Assembly (NCBI GenBank): GCA_019912965.1 | Contig: JAIOHM010000154.1 | Span: forward strand, 1 to 53,279 | DNA length: 53,279 nucleotides | DNA from: Anaerolineae bacterium | GTDB lineage: Bacteria; Chloroflexota; Anaerolineae; Aggregatilineales; Phototrophicaceae | Reading direction: 5' to 3' | In this document: one piece after another, positions 24,550 through 32,366 of the stretch | How positions within the stretch are numbered: position 1 is the first letter of the stretch | Layout of the letters: every line of letters begins with the position of its first letter | Notes under the pieces: generated by a model | The model's database searches: none | Told to the model about the DNA's origin: nothing | The model's input: only the letters and a program-made list of their open reading frames with translations | Position numbers and translations under genes: made by a program

Positions 24550-25842
24550 ATGCGACGATTATCTCTCTGGTTTATTGTTTGTTTGCTCACCGCTTTTACC
24601 CCTAAACTGGCTGCCGCGCCGCACCTGAATACACAGGCTAACGAACCGTTTGAACTGGGCGGGCAAACCCTGACCTTCCTTAACCCCGAAGAAATGCATA
24701 CCGCCGGGATGACGTGGCTAAAGATGCAGATTAAATGGCAGGGTTCGACGGCGGACGCCCAGAATGTGATTAATCATGCGCGGGCGCACGGCTTCAAAGT
24801 CCTCCTCAGCATTATCGGTGTTCAGAGTGAACTGGCGGCTAACCCAACCCTGTATTACCAAAACTTCGCCAATTTTCTGGGTCAGGTCGCGCTGCTCAAC
24901 CCGGACGCAATTGAGGTGTGGAACGAGCCGAATATCGATCAGGAATGGCCTGCGGGTCTGATCAGCGGAACGGCTTACGCACAGATGCTCAGTCAGGCGT
25001 ATCCAGCTATTAAAAACGCGAATCCAAATGTGATGGTCATCAGCGGCGCACCCGCACCAACGGGTTACTTTGGAGGTGGATGTGCCTTCAACGGCTGTGA
25101 TGATCTTCCGTTCATCCAGCAGATGAAAGCGGCGGGATCTGATGCTTATTTCGACTGCACCGGGATTCATTATAACGAGGGTGTGGTATCCCCAACCCAA
25201 TCCAGCGGCGACCCGCGCGGCAATCCCAATCATCACACCCGTTACTATTCGACGATGGTGAATACCTATCGCAGCGTTTTCCCGAATAAACCGCTGTGTT
25301 TTACCGAGTTGGGGTATCTGACGCCGGAGGGATTGGGGACGCTGCCGCCGGGAGCAGAATGGGCGGCCAATACCTCCGTGCAGGAACAGGCGCAGTGGTT
25401 GGCACAGGCCGCAACTTTATCCCGCGATGGTGGTATCGTGCGGTTGATGGTGGTGTGGAACGTCAACGCGACCTTTATCCCCAGCAACTACATGGCAGGT
25501 TGGGCAATCGTGCGGGCAAACAATCAGTGCCCGGCGTGTTTGACGCTGCGGGATGCGATACGAAAGGTTGCACCATCCCTGAATTACTATACCGTCAATA
25601 CCGTGCAATTGAGATGGAGCCGGATAACCGGCGCGATTGGTTATCAAATTGAAGTGGATAACGCGCAAACCTTCCCTGCCCCGCTGGAACATCAGCGGAT
25701 TGTGAGCGCACCAACAGCCGAAATCATCACCCCGGCGCTGGCGAATGGGCGGCATTTCTGGCGCGTCCGGGCGCAGTTTGGGCCGAGTATCTGGGGTGCA
25801 TGGAGCGCGGTGGACAGCTTCACTGTTGCTGTGCCGCCCTGA
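24550..25842 (+). CDS. Secreted glycoside hydrolase (clan A TIM barrel) with C-terminal fibronectin-like domain
   Basis: A 430-residue exported enzyme. Signal peptide at 1-23 (LWFIVCLLTAFTPKLAAA). The TIM barrel carries the two clan-A glutamates: Glu126 in EVWNEPN as acid/base and Glu253 in CFTELGY as nucleophile. Residues from about 345 to the end form a fibronectin-type III-like module (LRWSRITGAIGYQIEVD, HFWRVRAQF). It resembles GH39/GH5-like enzymes of Chloroflexota; the glycan target is unknown. The start has no strong ribosome site. Confidence 0.85.
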   Translation: MRRLSLWFIVCLLTAFTPKLAAAPHLNTQANEPFELGGQTLTFLNPEEMHTAGMTWLKMQIKWQGSTADAQNVINHARAHGFKVLLSIIGVQSELAANPTLYYQNFANFLGQVALLNPDAIEVWNEPNIDQEWPAGLISGTAYAQMLSQAYPAIKNANPNVMVISGAPAPTGYFGGGCAFNGCDDLPFIQQMKAAGSDAYFDCTGIHYNEGVVSPTQSSGDPRGNPNHHTRYYSTMVNTYRSVFPNKPLCFTELGYLTPEGLGTLPPGAEWAANTSVQEQAQWLAQAATLSRDGGIVRLMVVWNVNATFIPSNYMAGWAIVRANNQCPACLTLRDAIRKVAPSLNYYTVNTVQLRWSRITGAIGYQIEVDNAQTFPAPLEHQRIVSAPTAEIITPALANGRHFWRVRAQFGPSIWGAWSAVDSFTVAVPP

Positions 25843-26063
25843 TTCCCTGTGAACTGACCTCGCAGGCCGATCAACCGATTCTGTATACCTGTACATCCGC
25901 CCCAAGGTGCAACGGTACTTATGAACTGGTCGGGGTTCGCCGTTTGTGAAATCGTCGCCTTATGTGGTTGTGCGTCCCTTAAAAATTGGTTCGACTGGCG
26001 CTATTGCAGATCAGGGCGCGGATTTGTACTATGGTCGTTATACCCATTATGTTAGGACGATCT

Positions 26064-27047
26064 GTGAACCCCACTCCACCAGTCACCCCAATTGCTGACG
26101 ATATTTTTCAAGTGCGTTTACCGCTGCCGTTCGCGCTCAACCACATCAATACTTATCTGGTGCGGGATGATGTAGGCTGGACGCTGATCGATACGGGGTT
26201 AAATCACCCGGCTTCCCGCGCGACATGGAAGGTGGCCTTCGACCAATTGAAGCTGTCTCCGGCACAAATCCGGCGCATCATCCTGACGCATCATCACCCC
26301 GATCATTTCGGGATGGCGGGCTGGTTTCAGTCGCAAGGCGCGGGATTGGTTTATATGTCCCCGCGCGAACGGGAACTGGCGCTGCTGGTCTGGCAGGAAT
26401 ACTCCGAGCAGGATTTTGACAGCTACATGGCAGCTTACGGGATGCCGCAGGAATTGGTGGCGACGGTCGCGCATGGCATGAGCAGCACGGCAGCCATGAC
26501 ACACCCACACCCACCCTTTATCGGCGTGATTGAACCGGGCAGCACGGTTACGATTGGGGAACGGCGTTTTAAGGCCCTGCTTGCTCCCGGTCACAGCGAC
26601 GGCCAGATGATACTGTATGATGCCAATGACAAGCTGATGCTTTCCGGCGACCACATCCTGATGAAAATTACGCCGAATATTGGTTTATGGCCGGATACAC
26701 AGCCTGATCCTTTAGGGCGTTTTCTGGAATCCCTGCGGTCACTATTGACTTATGATGTCCGGCTGGGGCTTCCCGGTCATCGGGCGGTCATCACCGATTG
26801 GCGCGGCAGAATTGTCGAACTGCTGGAGCACCATGAACTGCGTTTGGGGCATACGCTGGCAGCAGTGGCCGATGGGGCGACGGTGTATGCGGCCAGCTTG
26901 AAGGTGTTCAACAGCCAAACGTTTACCCCGCACGAGTGGCGGTTTGCAATGGCAGAGACTCTGGCGCATCTGGCCTTTCTGGAAAAACGCGGGCTGGTTC
27001 GGCGGGAAACGACAGGCGAAGCGATTCTGTTTTGTCCGGTGGGTTAG
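26064..27047 (+). CDS. MBL-fold metallo-hydrolase
   Basis: A 327-residue metallo-beta-lactamase-fold hydrolase. The zinc motif HHHPDH is at 76-81 in LTHHHPDHFGMAG. APGHSDGQMILY and LSGDHIL give the next ligands, and GLPGHRAVI the last. A C-terminal winged-helix-like region follows, as in the LACTB2/quinolone-type group. The GTG at 26064 has AGGA seven bases upstream and fits the family start; upstream extension to 25986 is unlikely to be translated. The stop TAG is also the first triplet of composite repeat copy B. Confidence 0.88.
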   Translation: MNPTPPVTPIADDIFQVRLPLPFALNHINTYLVRDDVGWTLIDTGLNHPASRATWKVAFDQLKLSPAQIRRIILTHHHPDHFGMAGWFQSQGAGLVYMSPRERELALLVWQEYSEQDFDSYMAAYGMPQELVATVAHGMSSTAAMTHPHPPFIGVIEPGSTVTIGERRFKALLAPGHSDGQMILYDANDKLMLSGDHILMKITPNIGLWPDTQPDPLGRFLESLRSLLTYDVRLGLPGHRAVITDWRGRIVELLEHHELRLGHTLAAVADGATVYAASLKVFNSQTFTPHEWRFAMAETLAHLAFLEKRGLVRRETTGEAILFCPVG

Positions 27048-27487
27048 CTTTTAGCCTTTAGCCATCAGCCTTTAGCCAATTCATACGGGAAGAGTGGCGG
27101 CGGCGGCGATGGCGGCGTGGCGAAAATGGGTTTTGGCCGCCAAGAAGCCTTTAGCCTTTAGCCATCAGCCTTGAGTCAATACAGAAGCATTTGCACCCCT
27201 TTTATGTCGCACATGTCGTGCCAATGACAATGGCTGAGGGGAGATGTCGTCAATGTCATTGTCAGTTACCAGTTACCAGTTATCAGTTGCCAGAAAAATA
27301 TGGGACAGGTTTGCGGCGATTGCGGCGATTGCGATTGCGAAAATGGGTTTGCGCGCAAAGGGCAGGATTGTCGTCGTCGTTGTCGGAACGGGTTTGTCGG
27401 ACAAGTATAAGTTGATAATGTGCGAAAAATGCGGCAAATGCGAGAAATGCGAAGACGGTTTTTGTGCATATTTCGCATTTTGGGGAT

Positions 27488-27528
27488 GTTTGGTAGGGCG
27501 ACCGGGCCGGCCGCCCCCTACCAAACAT
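27488..27528. repeat. Long inverted repeat within composite copy B
   Basis: TGTTTGGTAGGG and CCCCTACCAAACA arms around a GC-rich centre. It is a diverged relative of the palindromes at 18575 and 43521. Could act as a bidirectional terminator between the convergent genes. Confidence 0.6.
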
Positions 27529-27555
27529 CATAGCACGGAAGTTCGTATCCGTCAA
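27527..27555 (-). promoter_or_regulatory. Strong promoter-like sequence firing into composite copy B
   Basis: On the minus strand TTGACG (27555-27550), a 17-base spacer and TATGAT (27532-27527) are near-consensus for the housekeeping sigma factor. No minus-strand gene lies downstream for 11 kb, only the composite repeat and the plus-strand genes. A transcript would be antisense to the repeat. Confidence 0.5.
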
Positions 27556-27575
27556 TTATAAAACGGTTTGAAAGT

Positions 27576-29000
27576 TTACTCGCATGTCCCCATTGCGTTG
27601 AGGTCAATGAGCCAGAGGCCGCCGTTGATTCCGTTGGCGTAGAGGGCGATGGTTTCGTTCCCCGGCGCAAGCGACCACCACGCACGTTCCTCGGTCGCCA
27701 GATTCAGCGGCAAGGGTGAAAGATCGTGGGTTTCTCCGGTCGTCCGGTTGAAACAGACCAGCGCCGCACCCTCCTCAGTCGGGAGCGCCGTGTAGAGGAA
27801 ATTCGCGCCATCGGCATCCTGTTCAAGCAGCGGCCCCGGCCAATTATTACCGGGAATTTCGGCCTCAAACAGCAGTTCGGTGGTGGGATAAGCGGCCTGC
27901 TTGCGATAAAAGCCGGTTACACCATCGACTTCCGCCGCGATGATAATTTCGTCTCCATCGGGCGATGCACCGGGCGTAATCAGGGAGGGGATGCTGTTGG
28001 GGGCGGGTTCGCTCAGGGTTTGCCCATCCACGCTGGCGGTGAAGTAGGTCACAGGATCGCCATACCCACCGTAGTAGTAAGCCAGAAAACGACCATCTTC
28101 CAGCCATGTAAAACCCTGCAAGGTGCGGTCGGAGAGCAGTTCAAACAACACGCGCTTGAACGAACCATCCGGCTCGGCGGTGATAACCACATTCAATTCC
28201 GTCTGATAAACCATACGGCGGGCATTGGGCGCATAACTGAGCAGCGAATGACGCAGATAAGAGGGATCGAGCAAGCCCAACTGCCGCAGCAGCGCCTCGG
28301 TGATGAATTCGGCTTTAGGGTGTTCGACCTCGACAGCATTCCCGGCGTCCAGATTGTAGTCATACCACTGATAGTCGGTGAATACGTCGCGGAAGCAGCC
28401 GACGCCATAACGCAAATTGTCGGCGTCAATCCATTCCAAACGGGCGATTTCCTGACTGGTTATCCGGGTAATGCCACGCGGCAAATCGTCGGTTTCGGCA
28501 GCGGCGGGTTCAGCTTCGATACCCTGCGCGGATACATCGACGCGATCAATTTCGGCGTCGTCTTCAAATAGCTCCAGCGGCACGGCGAAGGGCTGCGATG
28601 CCCCCGGTTGCAGGGCAAAATCCGGCAGCAAAGCCGCACCGCAAGCATTCACCAGATAGCCAAAACCTTCGGCTACTGCTTCGCCGCGCGCATCATAGGC
28701 GGTCGCCAGCAAGCTGATTCCGCCGTAGGCCTGTTCACCCTCGTTCAGCAGTGTGCCCTCGGCATATAACACTTCCTGACCGTAAAGGTCGATTTCAGGA
28801 ATAATGGCGGTGCCCTGCGGGGTGAGGGGAAGCGAATCCTGAGCGGTAAACCTCAGAACCTCACCCCCTAACCCCCTCTCCACTGCGTAGAGAGGGGGAG
28901 CAAGATGCGTTTGTGAAGTGGGCTTGCCAGCAATCGAGCCTCGGATCATCAGGGTTAGGCTACCGAGGAAAATCAATAAGACAATAGAAAGTCGGTGCAT
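27576..29000 (-). CDS. Secreted beta-propeller-like protein of unknown function
   Basis: A 474-residue exported protein: signal segment LSIVLLIFLGSLTLMIRGSIAG at the N-terminus. An early domain (about 50-140) resembles FxLYD-type secreted modules (YAEGTLLNEGEQAYGGI, LQPGASQPFAVPL). From about 170 a series of YxxxxxDG/WxxDG blades (ISSQEIARLEWIDADN-like, LSYAPNARRMVY, FTWLEDGRFLAYY) suggests a TolB/WD40-type propeller. The ATG at 29000 or 29027 may be used. About 15 residues after the signal are encoded by a hairpin/G-run repeat inserted in frame. Function not recognised. Confidence 0.72.
   Translation of the reverse strand: MHRLSIVLLIFLGSLTLMIRGSIAGKPTSQTHLAPPLYAVERGLGGEVLRFTAQDSLPLTPQGTAIIPEIDLYGQEVLYAEGTLLNEGEQAYGGISLLATAYDARGEAVAEGFGYLVNACGAALLPDFALQPGASQPFAVPLELFEDDAEIDRVDVSAQGIEAEPAAAETDDLPRGITRITSQEIARLEWIDADNLRYGVGCFRDVFTDYQWYDYNLDAGNAVEVEHPKAEFITEALLRQLGLLDPSYLRHSLLSYAPNARRMVYQTELNVVITAEPDGSFKRVLFELLSDRTLQGFTWLEDGRFLAYYYGGYGDPVTYFTASVDGQTLSEPAPNSIPSLITPGASPDGDEIIIAAEVDGVTGFYRKQAAYPTTELLFEAEIPGNNWPGPLLEQDADGANFLYTALPTEEGAALVCFNRTTGETHDLSPLPLNLATEERAWWSLAPGNETIALYANGINGGLWLIDLNAMGTCE
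28857..28912 (-). repeat. Hairpin plus G-run repeat inside a coding sequence
   Basis: CCCCCTCTCTACG and GTGGAGAGGGGG arms followed by TTAGGGGGTGAGG on the minus (sense) strand. It is translated as LAPPLYAVERGLGGEV just after the signal peptide of the propeller protein, in frame. Confidence 0.75.
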
Positions 29001-29050
29001 GGGTTTCAGTCTCAAATGGTTCACCATGCGCCGATTGTATAGAGTGGATG

Positions 29051-29099
29051 GTTGATAGTCGATAGCCGGAGATTAAAGATTGGTAACTAATAGATAAAC
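29051..29099 (+). repeat. Decayed heptamer array upstream of the propeller gene
   Basis: Seven units in 7-bp phase (GTTGATA, GTCGATA, GCCGGAG, ATTAAAG, ATTGGTA, ACTAATA, GATAAAC). They are strongly diverged and recognisable mainly from the first units and the phase. The rest of the gap to 29337 holds a hairpin repeat and no gene. Confidence 0.45.
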
Positions 29100-29165
29100 C
29101 AAAACAAATGCAGCGCAATGTTTTCTCATGGGCGGACATGCGCTGCGCTTAATATCTATCCGTAA

Positions 29166-29218
29166 ACCGTTTACCCCTAACCCCAGCCCTTCCCCCGTAA
29201 ACGAGGGAAGGGAGCAAG
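29166..29218 (-). repeat. Hairpin plus G-run repeat 3' of the epimerase gene
   Basis: CTCCCTTCCCTCG and GGGGGAAGGG arms around TTTAC, then GCTGGGGTTAGGGG on the minus strand. It lies 120 bases after the minus-strand epimerase, so the G-rich strand is again the sense strand. Confidence 0.7.
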
Positions 29219-29337
29219 ACAAGTTGTTTGTGACTGCGTACAGTAGTTTACGGATAGGTTCTTAGTCCGCCCCTGCCTCAAACGCATTCTATTTCGGTTA
29301 TCCATAAGTCGCTAGTCGTAAATACAGCCTGCTCCGG

Positions 29338-30270
29338 CTATTTGTGGTTCTGGAACAGGTCGCGCAGTGCGCCTTCGGCCTCTGGATAGTGGAATTGGAA
29401 GCCGGATTCCTGCAAGCGTTTGGGCACAACGCGCTGACCATCCAGCAGCAGAGTCGAAAGTTCGCCAAAAGCGACCTTAAAAGCAAAACCCGGCGCTGGG
29501 AAAAACGATGGACGCCCTAAAGCACGGCCAATCGCCCGCCCAAAAGCCGCATTCGGTAGCGGTTCAGGGGCAGTCAGATTGTAAACGCCGTGTGCGCTGG
29601 GGGTATCCATCAAATAACGGATGCCGTGCACAACATCGTCAATGTGAATCCAAGGAGTTTGCTGCTTTCCACTGCCGATTGGGCCGCCCACAAACAACTT
29701 GAAGGGCAGCGATTGCAAAGGCAGTACCCCCCCTATAGATGACAGCACCAAACCCAAGCGGATTATGGCGCGGCGGACACCCAGTTTTTCAACCTCGCTG
29801 GTGGCGTCTTCCCAGATTTTGCAGGTTTCAGCCAGAAAATCGTTTCCGCCGGGGGTAGCTTCGGTCACATCTTCGTCGCCATGTGGGCCATAAAAACCGA
29901 CCGCTGACGATTGAATCAACACCGAGGGTTTATTAGCAGCCGCTTTGATGGCTTCGGTGATGGCACTCCCGGCGTTTACGCGGCTGTCGCGGATGCGGCG
30001 CTTGCGTTCTGGCGTCCAGCGCGAGGGCAGGAAGCCATCCCCGGCGATGCTTTCGCCCGCCAGATTGACCACTGCTCCCGCACCATCCATCAAACTACCC
30101 CATCCAGCGGCGGTGCGCGCATCCCAGACTTCCACCCGTACACCGGATAGTAAACCATTGGTCTTGTTTTTATTCCGGCTCAAAACGATGACTTCGTGTT
30201 GATCTTTCGCCAGACTTTTCGCCAGCGCCCTACCGATTAAGCCCGTGCCTCCGGTGATGATGACGCGCAT
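29338..30270 (-). CDS. TIGR01777-type NAD(P)-binding epimerase (YfcH-like)
   Basis: A 310-residue short-chain-dehydrogenase-fold protein. The nucleotide motif TGGTGLIGRALAKSL is at 6-20. LAGESIAGDGFLPSRWTPERK, SSAVGFYG (with the YxxxK tyrosine position) and the C-terminal DUF1731 segment (RVVPKRLQESGFQFHYPE) define the subfamily. Substrate unknown; the family is widespread and related to cell-division inhibitor SulA-annotated proteins. GGAG lies nine bases before the ATG. Confidence 0.93.
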   Translation of the reverse strand: MRVIITGGTGLIGRALAKSLAKDQHEVIVLSRNKNKTNGLLSGVRVEVWDARTAAGWGSLMDGAGAVVNLAGESIAGDGFLPSRWTPERKRRIRDSRVNAGSAITEAIKAAANKPSVLIQSSAVGFYGPHGDEDVTEATPGGNDFLAETCKIWEDATSEVEKLGVRRAIIRLGLVLSSIGGVLPLQSLPFKLFVGGPIGSGKQQTPWIHIDDVVHGIRYLMDTPSAHGVYNLTAPEPLPNAAFGRAIGRALGRPSFFPAPGFAFKVAFGELSTLLLDGQRVVPKRLQESGFQFHYPEAEGALRDLFQNHK

Positions 30271-31651
30271 TTTTCACACTCCGATTAAAATATGTACACC
30301 TTTTGTACAGGTATCGTATTCCCCTGTTCCGACTTGAGTCAACCAATCCTCATGGTTTGTTCAGGATTATAGCAATGCGGGCGAGCAGGACATAGGAACG
30401 TCCGCCGATGGTGGGCAAGCGTTGGCCGGGATCATCGATATTGTATAAGCCAACGATCAGTTGATAATCCCCCGGCGGCAAATCCTCCGGCAGCGAGAGG
30501 CCGTGATTGTCGATGACGGTTTCGCCGGGAGTCCATGCGGTGGTGGGCAGCGTATTGCCAACGGGTTCGGCATCGCGCTGCGCCATCAGGACGCCACCTT
30601 CGTTCAACAACTGCACGAATACTTTGTAGCGGGTGGTGAGGGGCGTTTCGGTTCGCCAGTCAAAGCGGATTTGCAGCACATCGCCGGGTTGGACAGAACG
30701 GTCACTCAGGGCGTAACGATCCAAGCGGATGCTTTCGCCAAAGCGCGCGCCGAGAGTAATGGGCGCTAACAGTGGGGCGGGCGCGGCGTAACGAGCGAAA
30801 CGCACATCACCATACCAGATGTCCTGTCCCGCTTCAAAGGCCTGTGCATCGAGGGTGGTTTCTACAATCCGGTTCGGGTCACGCTCGGCTTCGCCCCAGA
30901 ACAGCACAAAAATCCGGTCGTGGCGCTCGATGATCGCTTCGACGGCGGATTGGGTTTCGGCGTCGTTGCCGCCTAAACCGGGTGGCAGCGGATACACAGG
31001 TGCATCGCCGTGATAGTAGTAGCGAAAAACCTCTTCCTGATTGGGCGCGTCCAGAATGATCGCATCACCGGGACGTGGGGCGGCGCTGATGGTTGCAGCC
31101 ATCCTCCGGTAATCGGGACGGTGATAGCGGGGATCGTTGTAAAAAGGGGCGAGTCCATTGACCAGATACACGCCGAGCCATATCCCTTGCAACAGCGCAA
31201 ACAATCGTGTCAGCCGTCCGCCTCTGCCCTGTCCAGCCGCCCACCAACCGCCGACACCCACGCCCATCACCAGCGCAAAGCCGATTTGTGAAGGCAGCAA
31301 AAACTTCAGGTTCGCCGGACGAAACAGCCCTAAAATCAGGAACAGTATGACGGGCAATCCTGCCCAGATGATAGGGAGCAGGATACGCCAGATCATTTGG
31401 CGTCCATGCAGAATCAGCCATGCGACGAGTCCGCCCGCGAGCAGCAGCAGTTCCAGCGGAATGTAGCCGCCTGCACTTTGCACATCGGGATAGGTGATGC
31501 CATAGGTGAAGTAACCGAGGATGGTGGTGATGGCCTCCGCCGGGGGAATCGGTTGTCCGGTGCTCGGCCAGTTGGTGATCTGCTGGAGGGCGGTGGGCAG
31601 CCACGGCAGATAGAGGGCGAGGGTAAGCAGATTGGCGAGAATGTAAGGGAT

Positions 31652-31770
31652 GAGTACTGAGTACTGAGTACTGAGGGACGAGGGACGAGGTTTAAGTTCC
31701 GAGTTCCGAGTTCCGAGTTCCGAGTGTTTGTGGCTGATCGCTGAAAGCTGACCGCTGATAGCCAGTAGAT
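31652..31770. repeat. 17-unit heptamer array breaking the GT39 gene
   Basis: Unbroken 7-bp phase over 119 bases while the unit drifts: three GAGTACT, two GAGGGAC, GAGGTTT, AAGTTCC, three GAGTTCC, GAGTGTT, TGTGGCT, then GATCGCT, GAAAGCT, GACCGCT, GATAGCC, AGTAGAT. Fourteen of the 17 units begin with GA. Confidence 0.9.
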
Positions 31771-31873
31771 GAGGAATATGAGTCCCTGCGCCAGCATGAC
31801 GAAGGGATAAGCATATTGGGTGTAGAGGCCAGCGGTGTTGATGAGGGCTAAGGCGAGCAGATAGCGAATCAAT

Positions 31874-31915
31874 GGGGATCGAAGACTGCGTGCTGAGTAC
31901 TGAGTACTAAGTACT
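31874..31915. repeat. Second heptamer array in the GT39 gene, in frame
   Basis: Units GAAGACT, GCGTGCT, GAGTACT (twice) and AAGTACT in phase, plus a weak GGGGATC at the left. If six units are counted the length is 42 bases, which keeps the reading frame (encodes KVLSTQYSARSLRSP). Confidence 0.7.
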
Positions 31916-32366
31916 TTAGTTAATGCCCATATGGAGGCGGTAGCAAAGAGTGCGAGGGGGGCGTACATGCGGGCTTCCTGCGCATAGTACAGGCTGAAGG
32001 TATTGAGGGCGACGAAGAATGCAGCGGCAAGTCCGGCGGTTGGGTTAAATAAACGTCTGCCGATGGCGAAGACAAAGGCGGCTGTGCATAAACTGGCGAA
32101 GGCCGAAAGCGAACGCAGCGCGAATTCGGATTCGCCCACCAAACCGCGCCAGATCGCCAGCGCCCAATAATAACCGGGCGGGTGAATATCGCGGGCAGCA
32201 TTGGCAGCAATTTCGCTGAAGGAGCGCGTGGCTTGCACATAACTGCTGCCTTCGTCGTTCCACAACGATTGTGTGCCGAGGTTATGGAAACGCAGTCCGG
32301 CAGCCAGCAGCAACAGCAAAAGACTCGCTACCAGCAGGCTGACTGGTAGTTTATTATTTCCGGCTT

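Larger units (their letters stand above)
27045..27574 (+). repeat. Composite modular repeat, copy B, starting at the stop codon of the MBL gene
   Basis: It starts TAGCTTTTAGCC at 27045. GCCTTTA/GCCATCA heptamers follow (27047-27081, repeated at 27147-27181) around a GTGGCGGCGGCG block. Next come ATGTCGTC-type sequence, GTTACCA/GTTATCA heptamers (27265-27299), the 46-base block identical to copy A (27318-27363), GTCGTC repeats, ACAAGTATAAG, a run of AAATGCG words (about 27423-27480), a palindrome (27488-27528) and the promoter-bearing short repeat (27532-27574). It fills the whole gap to the convergent gene. Confidence 0.88.

Noticed and set aside
25843..26063. Remnant gene between the glycoside hydrolase and the metallo-hydrolase
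   Set aside because: The short translated pieces show no recognisable domain and no ribosome site; treated as an intergenic leader.
27191..27561. Several open frames of 70-105 codons in composite repeat B
   Set aside because: All six frames are partly open because of short word repeats, the translations are low-complexity, and copies A and C do not keep any of the frames.
31652..31770. Heptamer array as a CRISPR array
   Set aside because: Units are 7 bases with no spacers, and no cas genes are present.
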